Below, one piece after another: positions 1 to 12,300 of a stretch of 64,000 nt of DNA; the first letter of the stretch is position 1, and every line of letters begins with the position of its first letter. Source of the DNA: Penicillium oxalicum (lineage: Eukaryota > Ascomycota > Eurotiomycetes > Eurotiales > Aspergillaceae); contig NC_064651.1 in the NCBI RefSeq assembly GCF_001723175.1, positions 2,480,001 to 2,544,000 on the forward strand. Direction: 5' to 3'. The notes beneath the pieces were generated by a model. That model ran no database searches and was not told the DNA's origin. It worked only from the letters and a program-made list of their open reading frames with translations. Both the position numbers and the translations under genes were made by a program.

Positions 1-1
1 G

Positions 2-190
2 AGCCCGATGGTGGCCAGGAGGAGTCACTCGCATCTGCTATATGATGCTGCAGTTCAGCAAGACTCATCTGACTCGAAACGGATCAACGGAAGACTTTCT
101 TCAGGAGCTTACCCCGCGTTCCCTCGACGGAATCGCGGAGACCGTTCCACATCCGGTGCTGGTCTGGCCGCCACGCTCAGGCTCCAGTAG
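2..190 (+). CDS. Possible C-terminal end of a gene cut by the left window edge
   Basis: A frame open from the first complete codon runs to a TAG at 188-190. The tail is hydrophilic and rich in Ser, Arg and Gly, like the disordered C-termini of fungal regulatory proteins. I recognise no domain. Another frame (42-293) is also open here, so coding is not certain. It is kept only because an upstream gene reaching into the window is plausible; a splice-aware alignment with flanking sequence would settle it. Confidence 0.3.
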   Translation, partial: SPMVARRSHSHLLYDAAVQQDSSDSKRINGRLSSGAYPAFPRRNRGDRSTSGAGLAATLRLQ

Positions 191-741
191 TTCGATCTGC
201 GTGTGGATAGTAGACGTTAGTGAAGAGTCGATGCTTGAAGATCATGAAAATATGGTGTGTTGTACAGTCTCAGCGTCAGATGCTGCTTTGTGAAATTGAA
301 AGTCTACTGGACGAAGCCGCCGATCAAGGGACCTGAGAAGTGTAGTAGTTTTGAACAGTTCGTGGAGGACTATGAGCGTTTATGGGCGTCATCTCGATGA
401 CAGTGGGAAAAAATCAACCAATGCACGCGAAAACTCATTCCCTCGTCTTCAAGGGTGTGGCCAAATCGAAAGACGGGGTTTCCCCGCAGATGGCTTGTCA
501 GTCTAGATGGTCCACACGAATAGGAAAAACTTACAGCAGCAAGTCTCACGGATCGGGGAAGGACGCTTATTTCTCGTGTTGGTTGAACAAGCCTTCCGTG
601 TCTTGTTCCCTTCCCCTTTCAGGCAGTTTGATGGGGTCACTCACTGTATAAAGTTAACAAAATCTCCTCGACTTCTCGGAAATATGGGTTTTAGGCCATT
701 TCAGACTCTGAATTCTGAATTTTGCAAATGACAGGACAGCA
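191..741. other. Intergenic and promoter region of the CE16 esterase gene
   Basis: No convincing coding sequence. It contains a CCAAT pentamer at 418-422 (possible Hap complex site) and a TATA-like element at 647-653. Short open frames here lack domain signal. Confidence 0.5.
647..653 (+). promoter_or_regulatory. TATA-box-like element (TATAAAG) upstream of the CE16 gene
   Basis: TATAAAG lies 89 bases before the ATG at 742, a usual distance for a fungal TATA box with a short leader. Seen by eye only; no transcription start data. Confidence 0.45.
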
Positions 742-1893
742 ATGAAGTACTCCATTTTCAGTCTCCTCATGAGCACCGCGGCGGTTGCCGCGATGCCTTC
801 GCATCGACAATCCTCGCCCACTTATTTTTTCACTTTGTAAGCACTCGGCATTTTCAACCTGGGCCCAAATAAGAACTTTGCAAGACTAGTGCTCATGTTG
901 ATTTCTCAGTGGTGATTCGTACTCAATGACAAGCTTTAATGTGAACGGTACCCAGCCATCAGCGTCAAATCCTATGGGCAATCCTCCCCTCGGTAAGAAG
1001 ACCAGACATTCTGATCCTAAGATTGCGCATTGGTAATTGACGATTTGGGAAAAAGGTACCGGAGCAACCGGTGGAGGCATCAATTGGATCGGCTACCTCA
1101 CCACTGTGGACAATTCCTCCCTCGTGCTGAGCTACAACTTGGCCATTGGAGGCGCAACAATTGACAATGCCATTCTTGACTCGGGATATCCCGACATGAC
1201 AGGTCAAGTGAAGACGTTCCAGGACAGTTACAGTGCGAAGCCCGCCAAAGCGCCGTGGGGAGCGGGTGATTCTGTTTTCGGCTTCTGGATCGGAGTCAAC
1301 GAGTAGGTCAATTGAAACATGCTGCGTGCCGACTGAGCTGACTCGATAAATCTAGTGTTGGCTGGGCATATCAAAATTACGAAGCTGAGGTACTCGTCCC
1401 TAAGCTCATGGCCCAGTACAGATCCTTGCTTGAAGAGATCTATGCCGATGGAGGACGTAGGTTCTTGTTCGTCAACGTCCCTCCTACGGGTCGAAGTCCA
1501 TACATTCTCGAACAAGGCGAGAGTGCGACCCAGAAGCATGCGGCGTGGACCCAGGCATACAACAAGGGACTCGAAGTGATGCGCAAGGAATTCCATAAAA
1601 CTCATCATGATGTAAGTGTTTCATCTCTTTCCTCTGTTATCTTGCCCTCAGATGCACATTCGCGATCGAATCATACTCACAGTGCATAGGTCGACTCTGT
1701 TTTGTACAACTCCTGGAGCTTCATGTCCAAGATCTTGGATCATCCACAGCAATTTGGATTTACAAACGCGACATGCATCAACGATGACGGAGAAAGCTGT
1801 GTCTGGTGGAACAACTATCACCCTGGACAGAAGTATCATCGACTACAAGCGGCAGACATGAAGCGGACTCTCCATCGGTTTGGTGCCTGGTAG
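742..1893 (+). CDS. Secreted GDSL (SGNH) hydrolase, CE16 acetylesterase-like
   Basis: Five exons give a consistent frame: 742-836, 910-992, 1056-1302, 1356-1611, 1690-1893 (294 aa). The N-terminus is a signal peptide (hydrophobic core ending near AVAA). Joining exons 1 and 2 restores the block I motif FTFGDSYS with the nucleophile Ser. Block II is GGATID, block III is IGVND (formed across intron 3), and the last block has a WWNNYHPG motif with the catalytic His. The position often held by catalytic Asp is Asn in this NxxH form. The family (carbohydrate esterase 16, e.g. Trichoderma Aes1) removes acetyl groups from xylo-oligosaccharides and other acetylated sugars outside the cell. The next gene is a GH5 endoglucanase on the same strand, fitting a role in plant cell-wall breakdown. 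The exact substrate is inferred from the family. Confidence 0.9.
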
Positions 1894-3174
1894 AGGCAGC
1901 TTTAGTGCGAGATTCTAACCTCTCAATGGCTGAAGTTTTTCCAAAAAACTCTTTATCGAGTCAAACGTCTTAGCTTATAGAACAAACTCCTTGTCCCTGA
2001 GAATTTCATTGTGTATTTCAGTAGTAAAAACAAATCAGAAACAAGAAAACATTGAAATATGGAACAAATGAGGGACTTCAATTCCCACTCTTTCCATCTT
2101 GATGAGCCCCTTGTGCTGTGTCTTAAATTTAGGTCAGAATTTTTAACAGCCAGGGCACCCCACTACTGACTCCGTCGCGATACTGGAAGAGCTTTGCGGA
2201 CCAAAAAAACACTCTCTGGAAAAACTCTCAGTTTCTGACATTTCGAAAATCCTAGCGAGGTGCCCCGCGGTTTTCCTACCTTCCTCTCACCATGCAACTT
2301 CTGCTTGTCGATCAATTCCCGGAACGTCACGGGGCCGCCTGTTTTACCGTTGAAATATCTTGCCCGCGATCCGTGCTTCTCCATCTTTGTTGTTGCCGGG
2401 TTCTCGGCAATACGAGCGGTAGCCACTGACGTCTGGGCACGTGGAGAAGATCACAAAATATCTCCTGACCGGGGTAGAAGGATGTTCAACCCGTCCTTCC
2501 AAATTAGGCCAATTCATGACCATCCAGGAGTGAGGATCTTCAAAGTCAAGGACGCGGGGGCACTGCAGAGTGCAGAAGCACGATGCACACGAGAAAAACT
2601 GGGGCTTATGTCAAGCTCGGATTTGGATCCTGGGGTTGAAGAATCTATTCGAAACGGCTATTCCAGTTTCGATTGGTGAGACATTCTGTGAAGATTTCCA
2701 CTTTGATGACTGGTATTTGAAACTTTTCCGAATGGGGCCAGCAATGATCTGCCTTCCAAGAACACCTCACTGCATCACTTTCGTCCGTCTATTCTCCGTC
2801 ACGGAAAAATTTTGCAATTCGGACAGTGGCCAGGTATCATGGGACGAGCTTTTGGTGATGGACATGGATTTTAACTAGATTGGTCTCTGGTGGGATACTC
2901 GCAAGTTCAATTCATAGGAATGACTGGAGCATTGTATTCTCCTTTCGGCAGTGTCCGGCCCTGCCAGGCTTAGCGGATGCATAACTAGGTGGAGGTAGGG
3001 TTGCATATATGGATCTTACGACTGACCTTATTCAGACTGTGAGATGGATATAAATTGCACGAGCTCCCTCGGAAAAAGCACTTCCAGATAGATCTTTCTG
3101 TTGACCGAAGCATCAATCTATTTCATCAGCGGCTTTTAAGTAGTAGCAGCAGCATCGGCCAATTCTCATTCAAG
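1894..3174. other. Intergenic region between the CE16 and GH5 genes
   Basis: About 1.3 kb. Frames at 2163-2426 (-), 2260-2679 (+) and 2570-2878 (+) overlap each other, have no domain signal and look random. The last part is the promoter of the endoglucanase gene, with a TATA element at 3049-3055. Confidence 0.5.
3049..3055 (+). promoter_or_regulatory. TATA-box-like element (TATAAAT) upstream of the GH5 gene
   Basis: TATAAAT lies 120 bases before the ATG at 3175. No clear pair of CreA (SYGGRG) or XlnR (GGCTAR) sites was identified by eye in the 300 bases upstream. Confidence 0.45.
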
Positions 3175-4509
3175 ATGAAGGTCGGCAATTTGTTCTTGGT
3201 CGCTGGTGCGGCAGGAACCGCCATGGCGTCTCCATTCCAGTGTTTGTTGCGCCACCATCTATCCCATCCCTGAATCAGAGACTTGATCCTAATGTGAAAT
3301 CTCAATATACAGGGTTCGGCATCAATGAAAGCGGACCTGAATTCGGCGAGGGCAATCTACCCGGCGTGTGGGTGAGTTGGGGCTACGTTAATTCCCACTG
3401 TTCATTTGGTCGGTTGGCTTTAGTCCAAAATGGAGTGACTGATGGAAAGATTATCCCTGTCAGGGCAAAGACTACATCTTTCCAGACGCAGGTGCCATGC
3501 AAACCCTGGCCAAAACGGGCATGAACATCTTCCGCGTTCAGTTCCTGATGGAAAGATTGACGCCATCGGGCATGACTGGATCCTTCGACGAAGACTATTT
3601 GCAAAATTTGACATCGGTCAGTAATGTCTCAATGCCCTCACATGCAAGTGACCAGACGAGAGATGCTCATAGAACAAGACCGTCAACACTATCACTCAAG
3701 CAGGCGGTTATGCTGTCATTGATCCCCACAATTTCGGCAGATTGTGAGTTTCAAATCCGTCTCCTTCCATCACAAGACATCTTCAAAGCCACTGACTAAC
3801 TCTGTTTTCGCAGTAACGGTGCGGTCATCACGAGTACCGCCGACTTTCAATCATTCTGGAAGAACGTGGCCGGGCGTTTCAAGTCGAACGCCCGAGTAAT
3901 CTTTGACACGAGTAAGTCGTCTCCGAAGTGACTCGAGAACACCTCTCGAGCCCGTGCCTAATGACAAAGTGCTTTCCCACAGACAATGAATACCACGATA
4001 TGGATCAAACGTTGGTCCTCAACTTGAACCAAGCTGCCATCAACGGCATTCGCGCGGCGGGTGCAACGTCGCAATACATTTTCGTCGAGGGCAACTCGTA
4101 CACGGGCGCCTGGACATGGACCACCGTGAACGACAATCTCAAGAATTTGCAGGATCCGCAAGACAAGATCGTATATGAGATGCACCAGTACCTCGATTCA
4201 GATGGATCCGGGACCCATGAGGCCTGTGTCTCTACCACGATTGGGAAGGAGCGGGTCACTGCCGCAACGCAATGGCTGATTGACAACGGCAAAGTCGGAA
4301 TATTGGGAGAATTTGCCGGCGGTGTGAACGATCAGTGTAAGACTGCCATCACGGGGATGCTGGATTATCTCGCTGCGCACAATGACGTCTGGAAGGGCGC
4401 AATGTGGTGGGCTGCTGGACCTTGGTGGGGAGACTACATGTTTAACATGGAGCCTTCGACTGGCGTCGCGTATACCGGTATTCTGCCGATTCTGAAAAAG
4501 TATATCTGA
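3175..4509 (+). CDS. eglB: GH5 endo-1,4-beta-glucanase, EglB-like, secreted
   Basis: Six exons: 3175-3241, 3313-3371, 3464-3616, 3679-3743, 3814-3911, 3983-4509 (322 aa). Residues 1-19 form a signal peptide. The mature protein is a bare GH5 barrel with no cellulose-binding module or linker. FGINESG-like and [10 protein letters not shown] segments lie at the start. The acid/base Glu is in NNEYHDMD, formed at the exon 5/6 junction, and the nucleophile Glu is in GILGEFAGG near the C-terminus. Length and order match Aspergillus EglB-type endoglucanases (about 330 aa), which cleave internal beta-1,4 bonds of cellulose and mixed-linkage glucans outside the cell. Intron 1 needs a less usual GTTTGT donor, chosen because it creates the conserved W-F-G at the junction. 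Confidence 0.95.
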
Positions 4510-6704
4510 GGAGGATATCCAGCGCACGGCAGCTCGAGGCTTTGTCGAATTGGGATCTTAGCGGCTAGAAGCTAGTTCGCTGAATCCAAAAATTTGGTTG
4601 GGCTCTACCGTTTTTCTAGTTTGTGTGGATGGTCCTCTTTGCCGTGACATTTTCCATTACTGGATAAAGATTCGGCAAGGGCCTTTCCTGACGCCTGATC
4701 TCCTTCCTGCAAAACTTTCGTCAACGCCGACTCCGAGCGATCACGTTGATTTTCTACTCGTGCCTCGTAGGAAGTGTGTGGAATTTCATTTAGTAATTGA
4801 CTCAACTCGCGTAATCTGTTTCGTTTTTTTTATATCTGCCGGACATGCTTTGAATTGCAATCTTGAGTTTGATGGTATAGGAAGAGCATTTGCTATCGTA
4901 ACTTGCTGTACAAAACTCATCCATCTATTTTCGGCTACTTTCATCAATAAGCTTATCGTCTACCTGCAGGATGATATCTTGCAGCTGGCAAAGCCCACGA
5001 ATGGACGTACCGTAGTACTCAAAACCATGGGACGGCTTGAACCCACCTTTACAGTACTCCGCCATCTCACAAAGTCTCAAGATCTCCCCTTGGTGACCTG
5101 GATTCTTTTCTTAGATGCACAGTTGCACACGTAACTCTAAGCCTTCGCGGTGGAGACGGCCATTGCCAATGTGTCTTCCGGAAAACCTGAGGCGGTCAGC
5201 CACGGAAGGGGAACGAAATGGAGCAGCCTACACTTTCATACAGTGGTAGTGTGACACAGGTGGTACGTGGACTAAGCTCCCACAAGCCCAGCCTTTGTGT
5301 CCATGTCGTACACGCATGATCCAACTTGTTATTGAATGTCTTGATGGGTGCCAAATCCCTACATGTATCAATTCAAGATACCAACAAGCGCAGAACTAGC
5401 TAGACCTTGGGTGAAGGACCGTGACACGAGCTACTATAGCATTGTTTTTCTTCGTCCGCGAGTTCTTCTTCTACTGATCATCTGCGCAGGACTGAGATTT
5501 AGCCTCCCTTGTTCGGTCGGGGAATTCCTGTTGGCTGGTGGAAATGAAGAGGGTCACAAAAAGATTGGGGCGGGATCCACCTTTCCACAGGAGGTGGCAC
5601 AGTATGGCCACTGACCGTCGAGGATGACGAAGCTTTTGAAGATCGGAAACGTGGGTACTAATGACTCTGGTATCTCCGCACTTTTATGTACAGTATGTGC
5701 CATCCCTGAGAGGCGGCTTGGGACAGTGTTCCTGTTGACCGTCTGGTAGATGTCATCAAGGGTGGTGGAAATACCGAACGAAGTACTACTGTGCCTGGTA
5801 GCTAGCATATAACATACCACAAACTACTTGGTGGATTGAAACCATTCTTGAAGGCTCAGAGGTCGGGAGCTCGGGGGTTTCTCCAAGTTTCATTCCTAGA
5901 AATGCTCGACTGACGTACACGGACGGGAGACACATCGTGCACCACACATGCGCTGCACCGATCGACCCGACCGAGGCCTAACAGTCCGGCGGAACATGCT
6001 GCTGTTTGCGGGAAGTCGTGAGCAGGACGTGGCCGACACATCAGAGTTCAAAAGATGCGATGCACACTCTCCAGAATGCAGTGATGCGCAATCATAGTCT
6101 AGGAGTGTGGCTGACTCTGTTTCTGCTACAATCCAAGTTCTGCCAGGCAGTCGTGTTTTTCTTGTTGAGAGGGCAACCTGGGAGCCTTGGGCAACCATGA
6201 AAGTACCCAATGAGGCTTAGCGTTGATATGAATAGCAACTGGCGTGGCGTGGCACCAAATTGGGTTGGGTCCCGCGAAACTTTCCTTACTGCTGATTCGT
6301 TCCTCTGAGCAAGTGGCTCCCGTCAAGTGGATCGGCAGTTGGCCCTGCGCCTCTCCCTGGCCTCCACTTGCATCTCGCACTCATCATGGGGAGGCTGGCG
6401 GGCGTGGGGCTTGGAGTCATGAAGAGGGTCTGAGGGCTGAGAGGGCTGAGAAGGCTGGCAGGTCGTTCCTGCCAGTGTGGATTCAGGATTCTATGTGTTG
6501 TGTGGACATGACGAGCTCGAGGACTGGGGCTGACTGCAGTGATAAAAACCAAAGGACACCCCCACCCATCGTTCATTCCATCATCTATCAATTTGTGCTT
6601 TCGCGTTAACCCAATCGCCTCAGTACAAACTTACCACTCTTTTGCTCTCACTCTTGGCTCTTCTTCCTTTTGATACCACCTTCCATCGGCAGCCAATCTC
6701 CAAC
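4510..6704. other. Intergenic region, no gene supported
   Basis: About 2.2 kb. The longest frame (4598-5134, 178 aa) has erratic composition and no motif. A short direct repeat of a GGCTGAGAGG-like decamer lies at 6430-6465. The last 100 bases before 6705 are pyrimidine-rich, as expected for the leader of the next gene. Confidence 0.5.
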
Positions 6705-7816
6705 ATGGGCAAAGCGGGTCGGGTCGCGTGCATCTTCACGCCCTATGTTCTCACAATCGCCTCGTTGATTTGTATCATCTTGGTCGGCTTGGGCTGTACC
6801 AAATCGGGGTCGGATACCTTGAACAACCTCTATTTCATGCGGGTATGTTTTCTGATCTTTTCCCCTGGTCAAACCTCCCATATCTTCCTTTTCAAGCCTG
6901 AGCTCAGAGAGCTAACGCATTTCTTCTTTGCCAGATCAACCTCGAAGATATCAGCAGCCAAGGGTCACAGACGGTGACTGAGATTGAAAACATTCTCAAC
7001 GACTACGGAATCACAGGCGTCAGCGCGCAAGACGTCTCGGACGTTTTGGGAAAACTTCAGGCCGATAGCTCGCTTGCCGACTTCTATCAAATTGGTCTCC
7101 TGGGATACTGCGATGGAGATGTTAGCAAGGACAACAAAACAACCGTGACCGAATGCTCCAAGCCAAAGAGCGAATTCTACTTTGACCCATTCGCGGTCTG
7201 GGGCCTGGACTCATCCAGTGGGAAGGATGAGCTGCCGAGCGAATACAACAAGATTATGAACGTTTACAAGACCGTTTCCAAGTGGATGTTCATCGCCTAT
7301 GTGGTCGCCTTCGCGGTCACGATTGCGGAACTCGTTGTGGGCTTCTTCGCCATCTGTAGTCGCTGGGGCAGCTGCGTGACCACTCTCTTCGCCTTGCTTG
7401 CCTTCCTTTTCACCAGCGCCGCCTCCATCACCGCCACAGTGCTTTTCTCCGTCTTCAAGTCCTCCCTGGGTCCCGCGCTGAAAGCCTACGGAATCAAGGT
7501 CTCAATGGGGACAAATATGTTTGCTGCGACTTGGCTGGCGGTCGCTTTCTCCTTGGGTGCTCTGCTCTTCTGGACTTTCAGCGTGTGCTGCTGCTCTGGC
7601 CGCTCACCCTATGGCCGCGGCAACGACAACAAGCCTCGCGGCCTCACCTCCGAGAAGGCTCCCTATACGTACGAACCTCTGGGCGCCGGCCAAATGCCTT
7701 ACGGTCACCAGCAGCACACTTCCTATCCCCCTCCAGTTGCGCATGTCGGAGACTACGGCGCCCCGAGTAACAACAACCAACGATCCAGTGCTTACGAGCC
7801 CTTCCGTCACGCTTGA
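6705..7816 (+). CDS. SUR7/PalI-family plasma-membrane protein
   Basis: Two exons, 6705-6842 and 6935-7816, encode 339 aa. There are four hydrophobic spans at about residues 11-31, 163-187, 192-220 and 240-265. A long extracellular loop between spans 1 and 2 carries the family's G-L-x-G-Y-C type motif (GLLGYCDG, about residues 100-107). This is the layout of SUR7/PalI (claudin-like) proteins, which sit in eisosomes/MCC domains of the fungal plasma membrane or act in stress and pH signalling. The tail after span 4 is cytosolic, with Cys residues just after the membrane (possible palmitoylation) and a Tyr/Pro/Gln-rich end. Which SUR7 subfamily this is cannot be fixed from sequence alone. Confidence 0.88.
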
Positions 7817-9310
7817 GCCGCGCACAATGAGACCCTTTTTTTTTCCTGCGCGAACTTACGACACTCTTGATCATGAAACATGAATCCATCAATCATCAGC
7901 GCGTTCTTATTTAGACTGGTTTCCTCGGCGTTTTGGGGGGGGGGGGGGGGGGACTTTTGCTTAAATCGCTCTGGGGTGGCCTTGTGCATATCCTTCATGT
8001 CTCCTTTTGTTTATTCTATTCACAAATTTCCTTGACTACACGATTGAGCGGGCAAGTCCGCAGGCAGCTAGCTGATAACGCCAATTCGTTTCCCCACTTT
8101 GGCCTGGAATGACTCCACTGGCTTCAATATAAAGCCCTGATTTTCTACTCTCATCTCTGTACTGCTTGTATGCATAATTTAATGGTCCTGTCCGACTATC
8201 AAAAGGGTCTTACCTGGAGATTAAGATTGTGTGGGCTGCTCTGCCTTGGTTCCACATACTCAGGAGATATCGTTTCGACCAACTTTACTTCAGACGAATG
8301 GAATGCCTGGGTAGAAAACCACTACATTCGGCTTTTCTCTTCCTGGCTACGGCATTGGGCATAGGCCGTTCTCGTCGGATAATAAGCTGTGGGCTGAAAT
8401 GTTATTGGCCTTGCCAAAGGTTCCAGAGGAGATTCGCTTAGAATGACGGCAGCGAATGCTAACTGCTGCTCCCCATACATTCACTCACTCCGACCTCACT
8501 AATTATCAATATCGTAGTGGATGATAGGAATTTGGCAGACATTCTGTATTAGAAATCCTCGGACTATTTTCTAATCTAGTGGGGGTTCCACTTGCGCGGG
8601 AATTAGTCTAGGACAATCTGTGAGGACAAAGAAAAGAAAGAGCTCCTACGTAAGTATCTCCCCGGATCATACCAAGGTTCGCAATTTCTGGTTGAATTTC
8701 TTTGCTTTTCGCAAATATCCGAATTTGGACGACAGAGGATGTGGTTTCTTAAAGACATGTGGATTGAGGATGCCTGGAAATGGGGAGTAGATAATGATAG
8801 TGGAAGTCAGCTACCCTGCCTACCGCTGATCTTCTATAGATCTTCCCTAGTAAAAGGAACGAGTGGCACTGTTTCCGACAAACTTTGATATTGAGATCTT
8901 CCTGCCGGCTGAGGTTATTCTTATTTCAGTGTAATTGTATTTACTCTGGTTTAGTTGAGCTTTACAGACAGACATGTGAGTTGTTGATTGTGCAAGAAAT
9001 TAAGAATGCGTCTGGTGATATATGGCTTGTCGCTGCGCCTGAAGTACAGTCAACGCCAAGGACGGTGTAGTCATGATGTATATAGAGTTTTACTAAGTAT
9101 ACGGAGCCGTTCGCATAAATAGGTCAGGCAGTTAAAAGGCCATACCGCCGCTCGCGCGGACACAGGAAATATGTGGCGGCTGATCAATTGAATGAATTTC
9201 TGTTTAAATGCCCCGATTCGGGCTGTTACTGCATGAGCATGCAAGCTTGAGAATCTTCCTCTCTCTCAAAGCCGGTCCACCTCGGAAAGTGAGCTGCCCC
9301 AAGAGCCTGA
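7817..9310. other. Intergenic region with a poly-G tract
   Basis: About 1.5 kb between the 3' ends of convergent genes. It holds an 18-base G run at 7935-7952. Otherwise only short, unsupported frames were seen. Confidence 0.5.
7935..7952 (+). repeat. Poly-G homopolymer (18 G)
   Basis: Uninterrupted run of 18 G about 120 bases after the stop codon of the SUR7-family gene, probably in its 3' UTR. It could form a G-quadruplex, and its exact length may be a sequencing estimate. Confidence 0.85.
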
Positions 9311-12300
9311 TCAGCGATGTACAGCTCTGCGAATAACTCCGTTCTTGTCCAGAAGAATTTTGGCTCCGCCACGTCGCTGGCGCTCACTCAAAACATTCTG
9401 ATCGGCCTCGGCCCATGACTTAAACGGTGTAATAGGGTGGTCGGACCAGACGGATTCATCTCGAGCCCAGATGTGACGAAGCGACGTGAACCAATTCTCT
9501 CCTTCCTCCTCGTTGTCAGCCGGCTTGAAGAACTCGGGCTGGGTTTCAGGGATCTCGTCATGGAATGATTGAGACCTTGCGGAGAGAAAAGTCTCGTCAC
9601 CCAGCTCAACGCTGGCGGTCTCATGACGGCTGTCTTCGGCCCCGACCTCCGCTTGCACATCATCTTCATTCTCACAATCATGTTCTGGATGCATCTGCTT
9701 CTCATTTTCGGTGCCGTCGGCGTTGTGGGATTCGTGCCCCACGATGGTGTTTGAAACTTCGTCTTTGTCGCTAGCTGACTTAACACTTTCTCCCATCTGA
9801 TCGTCTTTTCTCATGCTCGGAGGGAAAGCACGCTGGATTTGCACATCGTGAGGCTCCCTTGTGCTTTGTGTATGGTGATGAAAGGTGGGGATATCCACGA
9901 GGGAACTCAAGGGTGTGAAGCATACGCCGAGCATTTCTTGGTAGTTCTCCGGTGCGGAGCCCTCCAGCTTTACTTGAACGGAGGATGATGTTGTGTCGAT
10001 CGAAGATGGCGCTAAATCCGTCGGGGCATGCGGGTCTTTCTGGAGAATGGGAAGACCATTGTCCATGGGTTCTCTGAAAGAATGTGCTTGGAAATTGGTG
10101 AACCTTTGCAGGAAACTTTCTGTGAGTGGACTATGGGCGACTTGCCCCGGGCTCATCGTTGTTAAGAAATTAATCGGACTTTCTACCTGCGTAGACATCG
10201 CACGACCAGGTGGAGTGTACTCTGACGCGACAAGTGCAATGCTATGCCCAGAAAGATTGCGTTTCTTGTTCACTGATTTGGAGAAATGAGAGGTGAAATA
10301 TGTTTCGTAGTCAAGTTGGCTAGGGTGCATTTGAGATGGGCAATCGCTGAGATACGACTGGTAGTCCTGTAGGTGCTGAATGATGAAGTCGTCCCACAAA
10401 TTTGATCGTTGCAAGAATCCACGGTCTCTCATGGCTTGCAGTTTGGCACAGAGCTCTTTGAAATGACAATAATCGCCAAAATAAGTCGGATAATCGGCGC
10501 AAAACCTTTTGAAAACTTCGTGCGCCTCGGCCGATCGCTGCGACGCGCAAAGAAAGCCTGCACGCTGAGCCATGAGGTCAGAACTCTGTCTAGCAATGCC
10601 ATTCTGATGTTTCTCTTGGACAGCGTATCTCTGCCATTGATCTGTACCGGGTGATTGAGTTTGGGCTGCTGTAGGAGAGAGATTCTCTGCATTGGTTAAA
10701 TATCTGGGTGAGCTACCTCTACCCGCAGGGGCTAGCATCATTGAGCCTTGGGTTGAATCGAGGACTTGTGAAGAGAGAATGCTAACAGAGCTGGCGAAAG
10801 GCTGACTTGAAGGCTGTTTCAAAGCCTCTGGCATCCGCTGATACGGCTGAATCTGCCATTGGTTGGGCTCAGAAGATTCTGGTATAAGGCCGTTTGCTAA
10901 AATTTCACTTGTGCATTGTGAAAGCGAAGCAGATCCACTTGATTGAGTTTGAGGTACATTGACATCCATCCGTGACCTGCCATCAGAAGAACGAGATGAC
11001 GATGCGTGCAGTGCATTGGTGAAAACTTCGCTCTTCTCATGACTTTCCACGAGGGGGTAGGTATTAGCAACGCGGGACTGCGATGAGTGCTTGTTGCTCT
11101 GAGACGAGAACAGGGAATGCGGGTCATCGAGGGCCTTTTGGGAGCTCTCTAGACCATTGCGTGGGCGAAAGTGACCCAGGAAGGGAGTGACTGCCACTTG
11201 CACCTGGCCTGTCATACTTTTGGAGGAAGCCTGGTGTGGGACTGGATCTTCCTGCTCGAATTGACTTTCTTGAGTCGGCGGCATACTTTCGCCAAGGGCA
11301 ATGGGCACTGTATTTTCCATAACAGATTCCTGGTCGCTCGCGTTATCATCATGTTGATCTTGACCTTCCAGATTCAATTCTTCTGTCAAGCTTCCGGTCC
11401 TGCTCAAGCATATTGCTGGTATCTCCTCGTTCTGTGTGCAGGAAACATTTGCATTTTTGTCGCTCAACAGAGTCGCTGTATCTTGCGCAGTTTCTCGGAC
11501 TGCGTGTTCAGGCTCCGTCTCCGCAGCCGCGGGAGAGAATACCCCTTGGCCAGGCTGACAATCATTCAGGGTTGTCAAGGTAGCTTCATCATGGACCGGT
11601 TTGTCCAAAGAAGGGACAGGCTTATAGGTGTGCGATGGATCTTCCAAATGGTCATCAGAAACGTCCAAGCTCGCAAAATCCCTTGAGCTTTCTTCTTGGT
11701 CAACTTGCTTTAAAATTTCATTTCTTGACGCAAATGGGGTTTGCCTCACAGGACTGCTCTCAGGAAGCAGATGAAGAGGCGCTCTCACAGGAGAGCTCGG
11801 CCAATCCTCGCGAGTGTCAATTTCAATCTCAGAAGATGAGCGGGACTCAGGACTTGATGCCAGCTCCGTGCAATCTGCTTCGTCAGGCTTTTTGTGACGC
11901 TCTTCAACTTGAGTTCTATGCCTCGCTCGGGCGATCTCATTCCATTGCTTGAGGAGCGCAGGCGGAACGTGTCCACGGGGTTCAGGATCCCCAGGAGCCG
12001 GCGGGATCCAACAATAGCCTCTTTCAAGAAGCTCCACTTGATCTTTCGGAATAATAACATCACTTGCGAGAATCTGCGTCAAGCCTCGCCAAGGATCTGT
12101 GACTGGGCGGCGATCCCCATCCTTTATTTCGTGATCATTTTCACCACCATCCTCATGACATGTTATCGCCCTGGCTTTGCGGAAGGACACGTCTAATTGA
12201 GGCGGTGCGACACAAGAGGCAGCCTCACCCACTCGAGGTCTTTTGGGGAAAGCGCGATCCGGTCCAAACTCATCCGCAGCATCGGTACCTTTCTCCAAAC

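Noticed and set aside
4598..5134. 178 aa frame after the endoglucanase
   Set aside because: Starts about 90 bases after the stop codon, has no domain or signal peptide, and its composition looks like random translation of a 3' region.
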